From Ruminiclostridium papyrosolvens C7 (GTDB lineage: Bacteria; Bacillota; Clostridia; Acetivibrionales; DSM-1351): a stretch of DNA of 64,000 bases. The stretch spans positions 1 through 64,000 of the forward strand of contig NZ_ATAY01000015.1 in assembly GCF_000421965.1 (NCBI RefSeq). The letters are read 5' to 3'. The stretch's first letter is position 1; each line of letters starts with the position of its first letter. The translations under genes were made by a program, and so were the position numbers. Positions 35,705-44,955 of the stretch are shown one piece after another. The notes beneath the pieces are model-generated. The model saw only the letters and a program-made list of their open reading frames with translations, made no database searches and had not been told where the DNA came from.

Positions 35705-35726
35705 GATTTTATTTCCCTGATAACTG

Positions 35727-36812
35727 CTAATATATTGACCTTTTATCCATTATAGTCTGTTCCTTTATTCTCGAGAGGCCTTCAGTAATTGATTTTGCAC
35801 GTACTTCACCGATGCCTTCCACTTTATCCAAATCTTCTATACTTGCCTTTATTACGCCCTGAAGATTGTGAAACTCACCAATTATATTTTTCATTATGGT
35901 AACAGGAAGTTTTGGCAGCCGGCTTAACATTCTGTATCCTCTTGGTGAAACGGCAGTATCCAGTGAAACTGCGGCTCCTGAGAATCCCAATAATTTTGCA
36001 ACGCATGCAAGGTCTACAAGTTCATCATTTGACAAATTTCGAAGCTGTTTTATTATATCATTTGTATTTTGCCCGTCTTTCTTTATTTGATAATCCTCTA
36101 TAACAAGCCATACATTGTTCTCTACGTTTTGAAGAAGTTCCTCCAGCTGCATACTGATAAGTCTTCCTTCATTGCCCAGTTCGCAAATGTACCTGTCAAT
36201 CTCGTCAACTATTCTCATTACCATCTCTGTTCTTTGGATAACATATGCCACATCGTTAAGTGTAACTATATCTTCAAGTTCCAGTACATTTAAATTCTTT
36301 ATTCCTGCATCAAGTACGCTTTTATACTTTTCCAGAGTCTGTAAAGCCTGATTTGCACGGGTTAGTATTGTGGAAGTATCCCTTAATATATATTTTCTGT
36401 TATCCTTGTAAAGGGTAATAACATTTCGTCTTTGGGAAATACATAAAACAATCTCACCAGTCTGTTTTGCAAATCTTTCCGCTGTTTTATGTCTGGTTCC
36501 TGTTTCAGTGGTTACTATACTAGCGTCAGGTATGAGGAGTGCATTTGCATACAGAATTACCTTTAAGTCCTTACTGACCACTATTGCTCCGTCCATTTTT
36601 GCAAGTTCATAAAGGTGTGATGAGGTATAAGGTTTATTTATGGTAAATCCGCCATCAACTATCTTTATTACCTCTGGAGAGTCCCCGATTACAATCAAGG
36701 CACCGGTTTTTGCCTTTAATATGTTTTCCAGGCCCTCTCGGAGTGAAGTTCCCGGTGCCATCATCCTTAAAACATCTAAAAAGCTGTCATTTTTTAATCT
36801 CTCCAACCTCAT
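35727..36812 (-). CDS. disA: DisA, DNA integrity scanning diadenylate cyclase
   Basis: A 361-aa enzyme that makes the messenger c-di-AMP from ATP and pauses at branched DNA. The DAC domain (about 5-145) has the DGA motif in KMDGAIVV and the RHR-type motif GTRHKTAER; a helical spine follows and the C-terminus holds helix-hairpin-helix elements (VEGIGEVRAKSI). GGAGGAG nine bases before ATG 36812 decides the start; the frame's earlier ATG at 36830 overlaps that site. Follows radA by 85 bases. Confidence 0.95.
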   Translation of the reverse strand: MRLERLKNDSFLDVLRMMAPGTSLREGLENILKAKTGALIVIGDSPEVIKIVDGGFTINKPYTSSHLYELAKMDGAIVVSKDLKVILYANALLIPDASIVTTETGTRHKTAERFAKQTGEIVLCISQRRNVITLYKDNRKYILRDTSTILTRANQALQTLEKYKSVLDAGIKNLNVLELEDIVTLNDVAYVIQRTEMVMRIVDEIDRYICELGNEGRLISMQLEELLQNVENNVWLVIEDYQIKKDGQNTNDIIKQLRNLSNDELVDLACVAKLLGFSGAAVSLDTAVSPRGYRMLSRLPKLPVTIMKNIIGEFHNLQGVIKASIEDLDKVEGIGEVRAKSITEGLSRIKEQTIMDKRSIY

Positions 36813-36897
36813 TTTAAACTGCTCCTCCATTTGACTCTATTCTTTATATTTACCCTAGACTATTTTACAATAAATTGATATATATAACAAATTTTTA

Positions 36898-38283
36898 TTA
36901 TTTAAAAACCATACCTATTACTTCTTGAATAGACTTTACTTCATGTACTTTTATATTCTTTATGTCAAGCGATCTTATAAGTGCACCTTTAGCTACATAA
37001 ACATGTCTGAATCCTCTTCTGTCAAGTTCCCTGATTCTCAATTCAAGGGAAGGCACCTTTTTCAGTTCTCCCGTAAGTCCCACGTCGGCTATGAAAGCAG
37101 TGTCATTTGGTATCTCCTTATCAAAAACAGAAGATACAATGCTCATTATTATTGACAGGTTTACAGCAGGCTCTTTAAACTTCAAGCCCCCTGTGGTCTT
37201 TATAACAACATCCTTATCAAACAGAGATATTTTCCCCCTCTGTTCAAGTATGGATATCAGCGTATTGAGCTGTTCTCTTCTCACACACTCTCCGATTCTG
37301 GAAGGAAACGGCGTATATGTCTTTGATACAAGGCTTTCTATCTCTACTATAATCGGTCGTGAACCGTCTTTTACAACGGTAAGTGCACTTCCCGACACTT
37401 TTTCATTTTTATCCCTGGTGGTCATGAAATACTCTGACGGATTATCTATTGATTCCAGGCCGTTTTCAGTCATGGAAAAATAGCCCCGCTCCCATGTACT
37501 GCCAAACCTGTTTTTTGATACTGAAAGCCCTCTGAGCTCCTCTTCATTATCACCATCCAATATCAACACTGCATCCACTAAATGTTCAAGGGCCCTGAGT
37601 CCGGCTATTTCCTCGCTTTTATTCATCTGTCCCACCAGAAAAACCGCTCTGGGTCGTACAGGGTCTTTCGCCAGTTTCAGAAGTTCATTGGCGCACTCCA
37701 TGGTCTGTGTAGGAGAACCTGCTCTGGAGCCGGGGAAGCCTTCCAGCACAAATGTCTGTATGCTGTCCACTATTAAGAGATCCGGGTCTACCTCTGATAC
37801 AACACTTAGTACATTATCCATGCTATTGTCAGAATATACCCACACACTATCCTGAATCTTACTAAAAATCCTGTCGGCTCTGCTTTTTATCTGGCTTTCG
37901 CTTTCCTCACCGGATGCATAAAGTACCTTCAGCCCTTTTGAAGCAACATCCCCAGCAACCTGCAAAAGTAGTGTAGATTTTCCTGCACCGGGTTTAGCTG
38001 TGATGATAGTTATTGAGTCCTTGACTATTCCTCCGCCCATAACCCTGTTGAACTCACTGATTCCCGTTACAATACGGTCACTGTTACCAGCCTTAACGTG
38101 AGTCAGCTTTACTATGGGCTTTGTTACCCTTGTGGACCTGATGTTCTTTTGATTTTGTATTTCCCTTTCTTCAAAGGTATTCCAGCTATCGCACTCCGGA
38201 CATCGCCCCACCCATTTCGAGGATTCGTATCCGCAATTGCTGCATTTGAAAACCGTCTTGTTTTTTATGTTAACCAACCCCAT
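36898..38283 (-). CDS. radA: RadA DNA repair protein
   Basis: A 461-aa RecA-like branch-migration protein. Zinc finger CSNCGYESSKWVGRCPEC at the N-terminus, Walker A TAKPGAGKSTL near residue 93, Walker B LLIVDSIQT, the RadA-specific KNRFG near residue 250, and a C-terminal Lon-protease-like domain (about 285-455). The ATG has no convincing Shine-Dalgarno site. In B. subtilis radA follows clpC directly; here 6.5 kb of other genes intervene. Confidence 0.95.
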   Translation of the reverse strand: MGLVNIKNKTVFKCSNCGYESSKWVGRCPECDSWNTFEEREIQNQKNIRSTRVTKPIVKLTHVKAGNSDRIVTGISEFNRVMGGGIVKDSITIITAKPGAGKSTLLLQVAGDVASKGLKVLYASGEESESQIKSRADRIFSKIQDSVWVYSDNSMDNVLSVVSEVDPDLLIVDSIQTFVLEGFPGSRAGSPTQTMECANELLKLAKDPVRPRAVFLVGQMNKSEEIAGLRALEHLVDAVLILDGDNEEELRGLSVSKNRFGSTWERGYFSMTENGLESIDNPSEYFMTTRDKNEKVSGSALTVVKDGSRPIIVEIESLVSKTYTPFPSRIGECVRREQLNTLISILEQRGKISLFDKDVVIKTTGGLKFKEPAVNLSIIMSIVSSVFDKEIPNDTAFIADVGLTGELKKVPSLELRIRELDRRGFRHVYVAKGALIRSLDIKNIKVHEVKSIQEVIGMVFK

Positions 38284-38318
38284 TTTTTACTTTTAATTTA
38301 CGCCGTATATATTGAACA

Positions 38319-40253
38319 TCACAGCGCACCCGCATTTATAAGCTCTGAATAAACGTGTACGTACATAGCGTGAGACCATGTAAGGGGAATTATCCATTCG
38401 GGTTTTCCCGTGTCCCTGTTAACCTGTTCCGGCAGCAGTCCCATATCTGTTTTTCCGTTTGCAGCCCAAATCAGGTATTCCTTTGCCTTTTCATAGTTTC
38501 CTGATTTCGCATGGTACAATGCTATCCAAAGGGTGGTAAGAATCCATGGATTCCCACCTATATATGTGTCGTTTTCATATCTTCTTATACCACCGACTCC
38601 TTGTACCGTGAGGACTTGTTCAATTAAAGAAACCGTATCTCCCAGCATAGGATCATCCAAATCAAAGATTCCGAATGGTATGCCCAGCCCAACAAGGCTT
38701 ACATCTACTATCCAATCCTCTTTGGTTACATCCCTTACATAACCCTTTGGATTTACTTTAATTAACATGGTATCACCAGATGGTTCCTGTCCGAAGCCGT
38801 TTAGTTTTACCCTGATGCTTCTGATAAATCGTCTGTAATCTTCTTTCCAGAAGTATTTTACTATTGCTTCTTTAATATTGTCTGCTGTTTGAGCCCATAA
38901 AGTAAAATCTTTCGGTGTTTTTCCAAGAATACGTGCTATCTCCACAGCTGACCTGAGCCCTGCACATACCGAAGCGGAAGAGTATGCATGTTCGCCGTAC
39001 CTTTCTTCCCACAAGTCAAAACTGGGGCATGGAAGACCTGTTTCACTGTCTATAAACCTTACAAGGAAATCTGCCGCTGCCTTAACACTATCCCATACGG
39101 ATTTCAGAAAATCTGTGTCCTTTGTATAGTTGTAATGGTTCAACATTCCCCATATAATTGTCCCTGTCTCATCCACCTGAAGCCCCCAGCACGGGCCTAA
39201 ATTACCATTCATATGATATCGTTGCTGCCAGCTGCCATCCTCATCCTGAACCCTTACAGCCCATTTATAGAAATGGGCTACACTTTCCCTTAGCCCGCCA
39301 ATGTCCAATGCACCTGTTATAAACGCCGCATCCCTTCCCCAACAGTAAGCATATTTGCCGCATTTCGTAAAGTATTCATCGGCTTCGGGAGCAGCCATTA
39401 ACCCTCCGCTGTTTTTGTTGTACATTAACTTGAATACAAGAAGTGACCTTTTGTACAATTCATCCAAAAGTGTGTTACCTGACTTTAGTTGTGTTGTTTT
39501 CTCCAGATAGTCCTTCCAGTACTGTCCTGTCTCCCTGAGAGCTGTGAGCCCTCCTACTGATTTTACTTTTCTTACAAGAGCTTTACAGGATTTCAGGCTA
39601 TCTGCTGCACATACATATACATTAACGGTCTTTACGGTGTGCGGCTGGAAAACTCCCAAATCCCATGAGATGGCGGCATCCTTCATCATACCTATATCGT
39701 CCTTGCCATAAAGGTATGTATTAATTGCGGCATCATTGGCATTATTCCCGATTTGAAACTGGTATACCGGAATATCTGAAGTAATGGCAATATAGCTATC
39801 CGGCTTATAGTGAACCATTGCTTCATTCATGAAATCAAACAAGCTGCATGCCACCTCGGAATCACAGCTGGTAGCGGCTGAAAAACTCATAAGTCCTAAT
39901 TCCCTGCTATCATTATGAAGATTCTCAATTTCAAGCCTTCGTACCAAAACATCCATTTCAGGATGTACAAAGTCATATAGTACTACCTTGTATCCGTCAA
40001 AAAAATTTGTAACCGTGTTTTTAATTATATTGGAATCAGGAAGGTATTCCTGATGATTATCACATCGGATGTCATTAAGCCATACAGTGCTTCCGATTTT
40101 GTTTTTGTCAAATAGCCCCAGAAACATTTTATCAAAATGCTGTGCGTAATCAATATCAGGCCAAAAAAGTCTTAAAAGTTCTGCTTTTTCGTTAAAACAT
40201 GCCAGCATCGAAGAATTCCCTGAGATTGCGTTGTTATAATATGATTTTTGCAT
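38319..40253 (-). CDS. GH15-type glucoamylase-like glycosidase
   Basis: A 644-aa protein with an N-terminal beta-sandwich (about 1-255) and an (alpha/alpha)6 barrel (about 270-640), the architecture of bacterial glucoamylase/glucodextranase-like GH15. Candidate acid and base residues lie in LWEERYGE near residue 428 and LLPEQVN near 615; the substrate wall CWGRDAAF is also kept. There is no signal peptide, so it likely cuts intracellular alpha-glucans, maltodextrin or trehalose. GGAGG six bases before ATG. Divergent from the glycosyltransferase gene. Confidence 0.9.
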   Translation of the reverse strand: MQKSYYNNAISGNSSMLACFNEKAELLRLFWPDIDYAQHFDKMFLGLFDKNKIGSTVWLNDIRCDNHQEYLPDSNIIKNTVTNFFDGYKVVLYDFVHPEMDVLVRRLEIENLHNDSRELGLMSFSAATSCDSEVACSLFDFMNEAMVHYKPDSYIAITSDIPVYQFQIGNNANDAAINTYLYGKDDIGMMKDAAISWDLGVFQPHTVKTVNVYVCAADSLKSCKALVRKVKSVGGLTALRETGQYWKDYLEKTTQLKSGNTLLDELYKRSLLVFKLMYNKNSGGLMAAPEADEYFTKCGKYAYCWGRDAAFITGALDIGGLRESVAHFYKWAVRVQDEDGSWQQRYHMNGNLGPCWGLQVDETGTIIWGMLNHYNYTKDTDFLKSVWDSVKAAADFLVRFIDSETGLPCPSFDLWEERYGEHAYSSASVCAGLRSAVEIARILGKTPKDFTLWAQTADNIKEAIVKYFWKEDYRRFIRSIRVKLNGFGQEPSGDTMLIKVNPKGYVRDVTKEDWIVDVSLVGLGIPFGIFDLDDPMLGDTVSLIEQVLTVQGVGGIRRYENDTYIGGNPWILTTLWIALYHAKSGNYEKAKEYLIWAANGKTDMGLLPEQVNRDTGKPEWIIPLTWSHAMYVHVYSELINAGAL

Positions 40254-40376
40254 AAAAACCTCCGCATTTTACTACCTCATTATAGCATATTGAATTTACA
40301 GAGTATCAAATTATATAAATAATTTAATCCGTTTATGCACAAACTATTTCGGATAAATACTATTTTGGAGGAAAAA

Positions 40377-41639
40377 ATGCAAACTTTATTTATTAATTTA
40401 ATATTTTATATAAGCGAGCTTATACAGATATTGGTATTCATAGCAGGCTGCTATTTTTTCGGAATATCTGTTTTCGGCTGGATTAAGAGGAAGGAAAAAC
40501 TTTCACGAACTATTGTTCCTGCAAAAAAGTTTGCTCTTGTAGTAGCCGCCCATAATGAGGAGCTTGTAATCGGCCATATTGTAGACAGCCTTTTTAAACT
40601 AAACTACCCCAGAAATTTATATGATGTTTTTGTAATAGCTGATAACTGCACAGATAATACTGCTGCAATTGCCCGAAAGTTCGGAGCTAAGGTACATATC
40701 CGTGAGGATGCCTCTAAAAGGGGTAAAGGACATGCACTTGAATGGATGTTTAACAGGATTTTCCACATGGACACAAATTATGATGCCGTTGCTGTTTTTG
40801 ATGCTGACAATCTGGTCTCGCCAAACTTTCTGCTGGAAATGAACAAGCAGATGTGTAAAGGCTTCAAAGTAGTTCAGGGTTACATTGACAGTAAAAACCC
40901 GTATGACAGTTGGATAACCTGCTCTTATTCCATTGCCTTCTGGCTTTCAAACAGGATATTTCAGTTGCCGAGATATTATCTCAACCTAAGCTGTGGGCTG
41001 TGCGGAACCGGATTTTGTATTGATACTTCCATACTTAAATCTTTAAAATGGGGGGCTACATGTCTGACCGAGGATCTGGAATATACCATGAAACTGGCCT
41101 TAAACGGAGTGAAAATTGGATGGGCCCACGAAGCCGTGGTTTATGATGAAAAACCCATTACCCTTAAACAGTCATGGCACCAGCGAAAAAGATGGATGCA
41201 GGGTCATGCTGAATGTGCACAAAAATACCTGGGAGCTTTATTTAAGAAAGCTTTTTTCAAAGGTGACCTTACATCTCTTGATTGTGCCTTATATTTGTTT
41301 CAACCAATAAGATTTATTTTTGTGGGATTAATGACTGTTATGATGTGGGTTCAAACAGTTTATCCCCAATTCCCACTTTATAGCGTTCAATATGTATTTC
41401 CCGTTCAAGTGTGGTATTTAATGGGGCTTTTAGAAGTACTCTACGGGCCGCTGGTTATTCTGGCAGAGAAAAAGTTCAGCTTGAAGGTGATACTTGGGTT
41501 TGTTATCTACCCGTACTATTGCCTGACCTGGATTCCCATTACAATACAAGGCTTTCTGGAGAAAAACAACAAGGAATGGAACCACACTGTCCATACACGA
41601 CAGATTAGTATAAACGAATTGGAAAACAGCAACGGGTAA
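40377..41639 (+). CDS. membrane family 2 glycosyltransferase
   Basis: A 420-aa processive-type GT2 enzyme of the cellulose/hyaluronan synthase kind. One membrane span at the N-terminus, then the GT-A domain with VAAHNEELV, FDADN (DxD metal site), TED and QRKRW, followed by three or four C-terminal spans. It would polymerise or transfer a sugar through the membrane. GGAGG six bases before ATG 40377 decides the start; the upstream in-frame ATG has no site. Confidence 0.92.
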   Translation: MQTLFINLIFYISELIQILVFIAGCYFFGISVFGWIKRKEKLSRTIVPAKKFALVVAAHNEELVIGHIVDSLFKLNYPRNLYDVFVIADNCTDNTAAIARKFGAKVHIREDASKRGKGHALEWMFNRIFHMDTNYDAVAVFDADNLVSPNFLLEMNKQMCKGFKVVQGYIDSKNPYDSWITCSYSIAFWLSNRIFQLPRYYLNLSCGLCGTGFCIDTSILKSLKWGATCLTEDLEYTMKLALNGVKIGWAHEAVVYDEKPITLKQSWHQRKRWMQGHAECAQKYLGALFKKAFFKGDLTSLDCALYLFQPIRFIFVGLMTVMMWVQTVYPQFPLYSVQYVFPVQVWYLMGLLEVLYGPLVILAEKKFSLKVILGFVIYPYYCLTWIPITIQGFLEKNNKEWNHTVHTRQISINELENSNG

Positions 41640-41674
41640 CTCTCAGGTCTCGTTCTCTATTCCATCATATTACA

Positions 41675-41701
41675 AAAGGAGTACCGGATGGCACTCCTTT
41701 T
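41675..41701. terminator. bidirectional terminator, GT2 / RiPP precursor
   Basis: AAAGGAGT (41675-41682) and ACTCCTTT (41693-41700) with A/T runs on both sides. Ends both the GT2 gene and the RiPP operon. Confidence 0.8.
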
Positions 41702-41727
41702 CTCGGTTTGTAAGTATGAGTTTTGAC

Positions 41728-41916
41728 TTATCCTGCGTATCCTTTTACATCACTGTATAAGCCACTGATGAGACTGCTGCTGATTGCTCCTTCAGCGCCT
41801 GGAGCAGTTTTACAATGGGATACACAGAAACTATAGCAATTACAATTACTGGAACATAGATCAAACGCTGAAATTGTGTTTGAAGCTACGTCGCTTCTTT
41901 TTGATAATTTTTTCAT
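41728..41916 (-). CDS. Cys-rich RiPP precursor peptide (CLI_3235-like)
   Basis: A 62-aa peptide. Residues 1-20 look like a leader (MKKLSKRSDVASNTISAFDL); a five-Cys core follows (C21, C25, C27, C31, C35 in CSSNCNCYSFCVSHC), then a Gly/Ser/Ala-rich tail. Basic start and Cys spacing fit the clostridial 'CLI_3235-class bacteriocin precursor' family as I recall it. AAGGAGG 8 bases before ATG. It lies downstream of the three modification genes on the same strand. Mature structure and activity are unknown; thioether (sactipeptide/ranthipeptide-like) bonds made by the radical SAM enzyme are a reasonable expectation. Confidence 0.85.
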   Translation of the reverse strand: MKKLSKRSDVASNTISAFDLCSSNCNCYSFCVSHCKTAPGAEGAISSSLISGLYSDVKGYAG

Positions 41917-41946
41917 AAAAATACCTCCTTAAAAGTTTTTTATGTA

Positions 41947-41968
41947 ATCATTTAATTAATTAAATGAT
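41947..41968. promoter_or_regulatory. 22-bp perfect palindrome before the precursor gene
   Basis: ATCATTTAATT / AATTAAATGAT without a loop, 31 bases upstream of the precursor start codon and downstream of the acyl-carrier-related gene. Such symmetry fits a protein operator more than an RNA hairpin. Confidence 0.5.
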
Positions 41969-41983
41969 GTACCCCTTCCCACA

Positions 41984-42259
41984 TTAAACTGCCTGAAGCT
42001 CATCCGAAGAATTACTGCATATATTTATTATGGCCTCTGCCAGAATAGATAGTCTCCAAACGGTATAATCATTTTCAGTAAATATATTTGAAATCTCTTT
42101 TCCGAATATTTTTTCAAGTTCATCAACAATATAGATGGCATACACAATCGGATAATTATGATGGCATCCAATAATATTGTCATTTTCATCCTCTATTTTG
42201 ATTCCGGTTATCCTGAATACAGTTTCTTTTATCTCCTTCATTACTTCACTCTTATTCAT
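41984..42259 (-). CDS. peptide-maturation acyl-carrier-related protein
   Basis: A 91-aa protein of acyl-carrier-protein size and helix layout (EVMKEIKETVFRITGIKIEDEND, then VDELEKIFGKEISN and LAEAIINICSNSS). It lacks the DSL phosphopantetheine site of true carriers, which matches the family annotated as 'peptide maturation system acyl carrier-related protein' (TIGR04069, named from memory) that travels with CcpM. Its role in maturation is not established. GAGGGGGAG before ATG; 12 bases after the upstream gene. Confidence 0.78.
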   Translation of the reverse strand: MNKSEVMKEIKETVFRITGIKIEDENDNIIGCHHNYPIVYAIYIVDELEKIFGKEISNIFTENDYTVWRLSILAEAIINICSNSSDELQAV

Positions 42260-42271
42260 AGTCTCCCCCTC

Positions 42272-43354
42272 TTAAACAAGCGCTACATTACCTTCCAATT
42301 CTTCTACCAAGGAATCCAGCAGGTTATCCTTGACATCAGTATCCAAAACATGACAGAATTTAAGTGTTTCATCGTTTATAACCGGTATATTATTTACACA
42401 GTTCTCTCTGTCCAGAATAAAGTATTCTATATCATGGTCATAAGAAATCCTGAATTGTCTGTCAGACATATAGTAATAATCTGTAAAACATCCCAGCCTT
42501 CCTTTGCAGAAGTTGCGACATTCATACAGGTTCTCCACTTTTATTTCATCATTATGATACGAGCATAGAACATTTATATCTATATTCAGCGCAGAAGATA
42601 CAATCAGAGGAATTTCTCCAAAATAATTCGTGACATACCTGTTAACAGGAAGTAGGCCTCCCGCAACCTCTATAATAACCACATCATAATCGTCCTTTAA
42701 TACTTCTCTGTTTATATAGTAGTTAAACATGTATATTTTTTTATCAATTGATATGTCTTTTGACATTAGAAAGGACGGAAGCTTTTTGAAGCCGAATAAA
42801 TCACAGTAATCTTTTGTACCAAACTGTAACACCTTGTATCCTTTATCCTGAAATTTCCTTCTCAGGTCAAGCTGTGCCTCAAATTTATTGCAGTTCTCTC
42901 CAATTGACATGACAGTTAAAACAGGAATATCCGGCTGTGTCATTCTCTTGTCATATGTAAAATAATTCACCCCAGACTCCTGAATATTGTCCAGTATTCT
43001 GATATTCTTATTGCCTGAAAACTCTTTGAGGCAAAAGTCGTATATCTTCTTATTGGTGATAACAATTTTATTTTTTGAAATAGCATTGTTAATCCTCTTA
43101 ATGTATGTGTCTTTCAATTCATCAAAACTTATATCTAACAAAAGTACTACATCGCATTTATCAATTTCCATGTTATAATCATCAGTTATTATCAAACCGG
43201 GCTTAACTTCGTCAAACTCTCCTGCATCTGTGCTGTTTTCATATGCTCCTTCAAGACATACCAGACTTGTAAGCTCGTAGCCCCGAAGCATATTACGATA
43301 TTTTGCTATGCAGTTATCATCTCTACTGAATGGGTACACCAGAAGCTTATACAT
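42272..43354 (-). CDS. TIGR04066-type peptide maturation system protein
   Basis: A 360-aa protein. It begins MYKLLVYPFSRDDNCIAKYRNML and contains a segment (about 155-270) resembling P-loop-like/Rossmann nucleotide binding (VLTVMSIGENCNKFEAQL, DVVIIEVAGGLLPV). Cys-rich part YECRNFCKGRLGC lies near residue 280. I recognise it as the partner family of CcpM (TIGR04066, named from memory); biochemistry unknown. GGAGG six bases before ATG 43354, whose codon lies inside the end of the radical SAM gene (8-base overlap). Confidence 0.75.
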   Translation of the reverse strand: MYKLLVYPFSRDDNCIAKYRNMLRGYELTSLVCLEGAYENSTDAGEFDEVKPGLIITDDYNMEIDKCDVVLLLDISFDELKDTYIKRINNAISKNKIVITNKKIYDFCLKEFSGNKNIRILDNIQESGVNYFTYDKRMTQPDIPVLTVMSIGENCNKFEAQLDLRRKFQDKGYKVLQFGTKDYCDLFGFKKLPSFLMSKDISIDKKIYMFNYYINREVLKDDYDVVIIEVAGGLLPVNRYVTNYFGEIPLIVSSALNIDINVLCSYHNDEIKVENLYECRNFCKGRLGCFTDYYYMSDRQFRISYDHDIEYFILDRENCVNNIPVINDETLKFCHVLDTDVKDNLLDSLVEELEGNVALV

Positions 43355-44753
43355 ACATTTCCTCCTTTTCGAACTTATATCCAAATTCTTTTAAAACACA
43401 TATGTTTAGAAGTTTTTCTTGAGCTTCTATAAGAGATTTTGCACAATTCTTCCTTTTGGTAGCCGAGTCAAATTTTCCGTCCTTCTCAGCATATAATGCA
43501 CACATAGAGCACCAGTTTATAGCCCAACAGTTTTTACAATCCTTTTCGGTTAATCTTCCTATGTTCATTACCTTTGACACCTTTTCCGAATCCGTACCTT
43601 CATCCATTTTGCCTATTTTTGTAGCTTTACTGGTTTCAACCGCTTTTTCGCAGGGGTATATCACGCCATCTGTATTAACAAACATTCTCATTGCACCCGC
43701 AATACAAGGTCCTGCGTGATGCCATGTTCTTTTAACTTCGTTAATATCCTCCATTGTAGTGTAATCAATATCAATACCTGATTTTATTTCAGACATGAAC
43801 TTTGGTATTGCTTCTTTTTTCAATTTCTTTACCATGGTCATTAATAATAGAAAGTAGTCATATCTTCTTATATTAATAAATTCATCGCTAAAGGAGATAT
43901 CCCCTTTATAGTTAATTTCCTCCATAAGACTAAGCCCGACTCCGGCATCGCATACAACATCTTCTGAGCTAAAATAATTTCTCACGGTACCATAATCGGA
44001 TTTTGGATTTAATACAGTATTAAATCTGATATTCTTAATAAATTCCTTGTTATGTTTACTTATCTCTTTAATGTTATTAATGATAGTATCAAAGCTGCCT
44101 TCTCCATTTACAAACTTTCTGTTTACATCATGATCCTTCTTGGAGCCGTCTAGGCTTATGGTAACAGAGAATTGGTTATTTATTAGAAATTCAGCTATTT
44201 CACCTGAAAGAAGTGTGCCATTGGTGGTGATTCCATAGTTTGTAATTCTATCGGGATAAATTTCTTTAACGTATTCTACGCATTTTTTTATTAAGTCAAA
44301 TCTAAGCAATGGTTCTCCGCCGTAAAAGCTTATTCTGACTTTTTCAATTTCATTTGAATGATCATATAGATAGTCAATTGACTTTTTCGCCAATCCCCAT
44401 GTCATTGACTTGCCGGAGTGAACTCTGTTGGTATAATGGCCTGAATATGTACAATAATCACACCTGAGATTGCAGCTTTGTGTAACCTGTAATATGAGGA
44501 ACTGTACTCTGTGGTCCAGATAATGCTTGATATATTTGGTTTCCGGATGAACTATTTTTTCAACAACATTATCTTTTAAATATCCGCACTTCTGGTATTT
44601 TTTAAGACAGACTGCCTCTTTTTCAGTAGTTTCTTTTTTACTTAATCTGTCAAGTTCCAGATATTCTTCCTTGCTTATATTTAGGATTTTGTTCTTATTC
44701 CTGTCATAAACGTAATATTGTAACGGAGTCTTTAAAAGCTTATATATAATCAT
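43347..44753 (-). CDS. ccpM: CcpM-like radical SAM/SPASM peptide maturase
   Basis: A 468-aa enzyme. The radical SAM cluster site is C94, C98 and C101 in TQSCNLRCDYC, followed by FYGGEP (SAM-binding) near residue 143. A C-terminal SPASM region holds C350, C368, C406, C409, C415, C418 and C437 for auxiliary iron-sulfur clusters. Residues 1-80 may form a peptide-binding (RRE-like) region. It should modify Cys residues of the downstream precursor. Promoter TTGACG-18-TACAAT is upstream; first gene of a four-gene operon. Confidence 0.88.
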   Translation of the reverse strand: MIIYKLLKTPLQYYVYDRNKNKILNISKEEYLELDRLSKKETTEKEAVCLKKYQKCGYLKDNVVEKIVHPETKYIKHYLDHRVQFLILQVTQSCNLRCDYCTYSGHYTNRVHSGKSMTWGLAKKSIDYLYDHSNEIEKVRISFYGGEPLLRFDLIKKCVEYVKEIYPDRITNYGITTNGTLLSGEIAEFLINNQFSVTISLDGSKKDHDVNRKFVNGEGSFDTIINNIKEISKHNKEFIKNIRFNTVLNPKSDYGTVRNYFSSEDVVCDAGVGLSLMEEINYKGDISFSDEFINIRRYDYFLLLMTMVKKLKKEAIPKFMSEIKSGIDIDYTTMEDINEVKRTWHHAGPCIAGAMRMFVNTDGVIYPCEKAVETSKATKIGKMDEGTDSEKVSKVMNIGRLTEKDCKNCWAINWCSMCALYAEKDGKFDSATKRKNCAKSLIEAQEKLLNICVLKEFGYKFEKEEMYV

Positions 44754-44812
44754 AATGCAGACTTCCTTTCCGATATTTGAGTTTATTACAATTAGCTTCT
44801 TTTATGTAAATA

Positions 44813-44842
44813 ATTGTATATCCAGGGGGTTTAAGCCGTCAA
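44813..44842 (-). promoter_or_regulatory. sigma-A-like promoter of the RiPP operon
   Basis: Minus strand TTGACG (44842-44837), 18-base spacer, TACAAT (44818-44813), about 60 bases before the ccpM start. Confidence 0.6.
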
Positions 44843-44869
44843 ATATACCGGAAATAATCAATGCATTAT

Positions 44870-44909
44870 AAAACCCCTCGTTTGGCTATTGTCGCCAAAG
44901 AGGGGTTTT
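44870..44909. terminator. terminator of clpC operon
   Basis: AAAACCCCTCGTTTGGC (44870-44886) and GCCAAAGAGGGGTTTT (44894-44909) form a long stem with one mismatch. It insulates the heat-shock operon from the RiPP operon. Confidence 0.88.
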
Positions 44910-44955
44910 AAATTCTCATATTCCTTTTTTAGTAATCGGAAATAACAGTTTTTCC

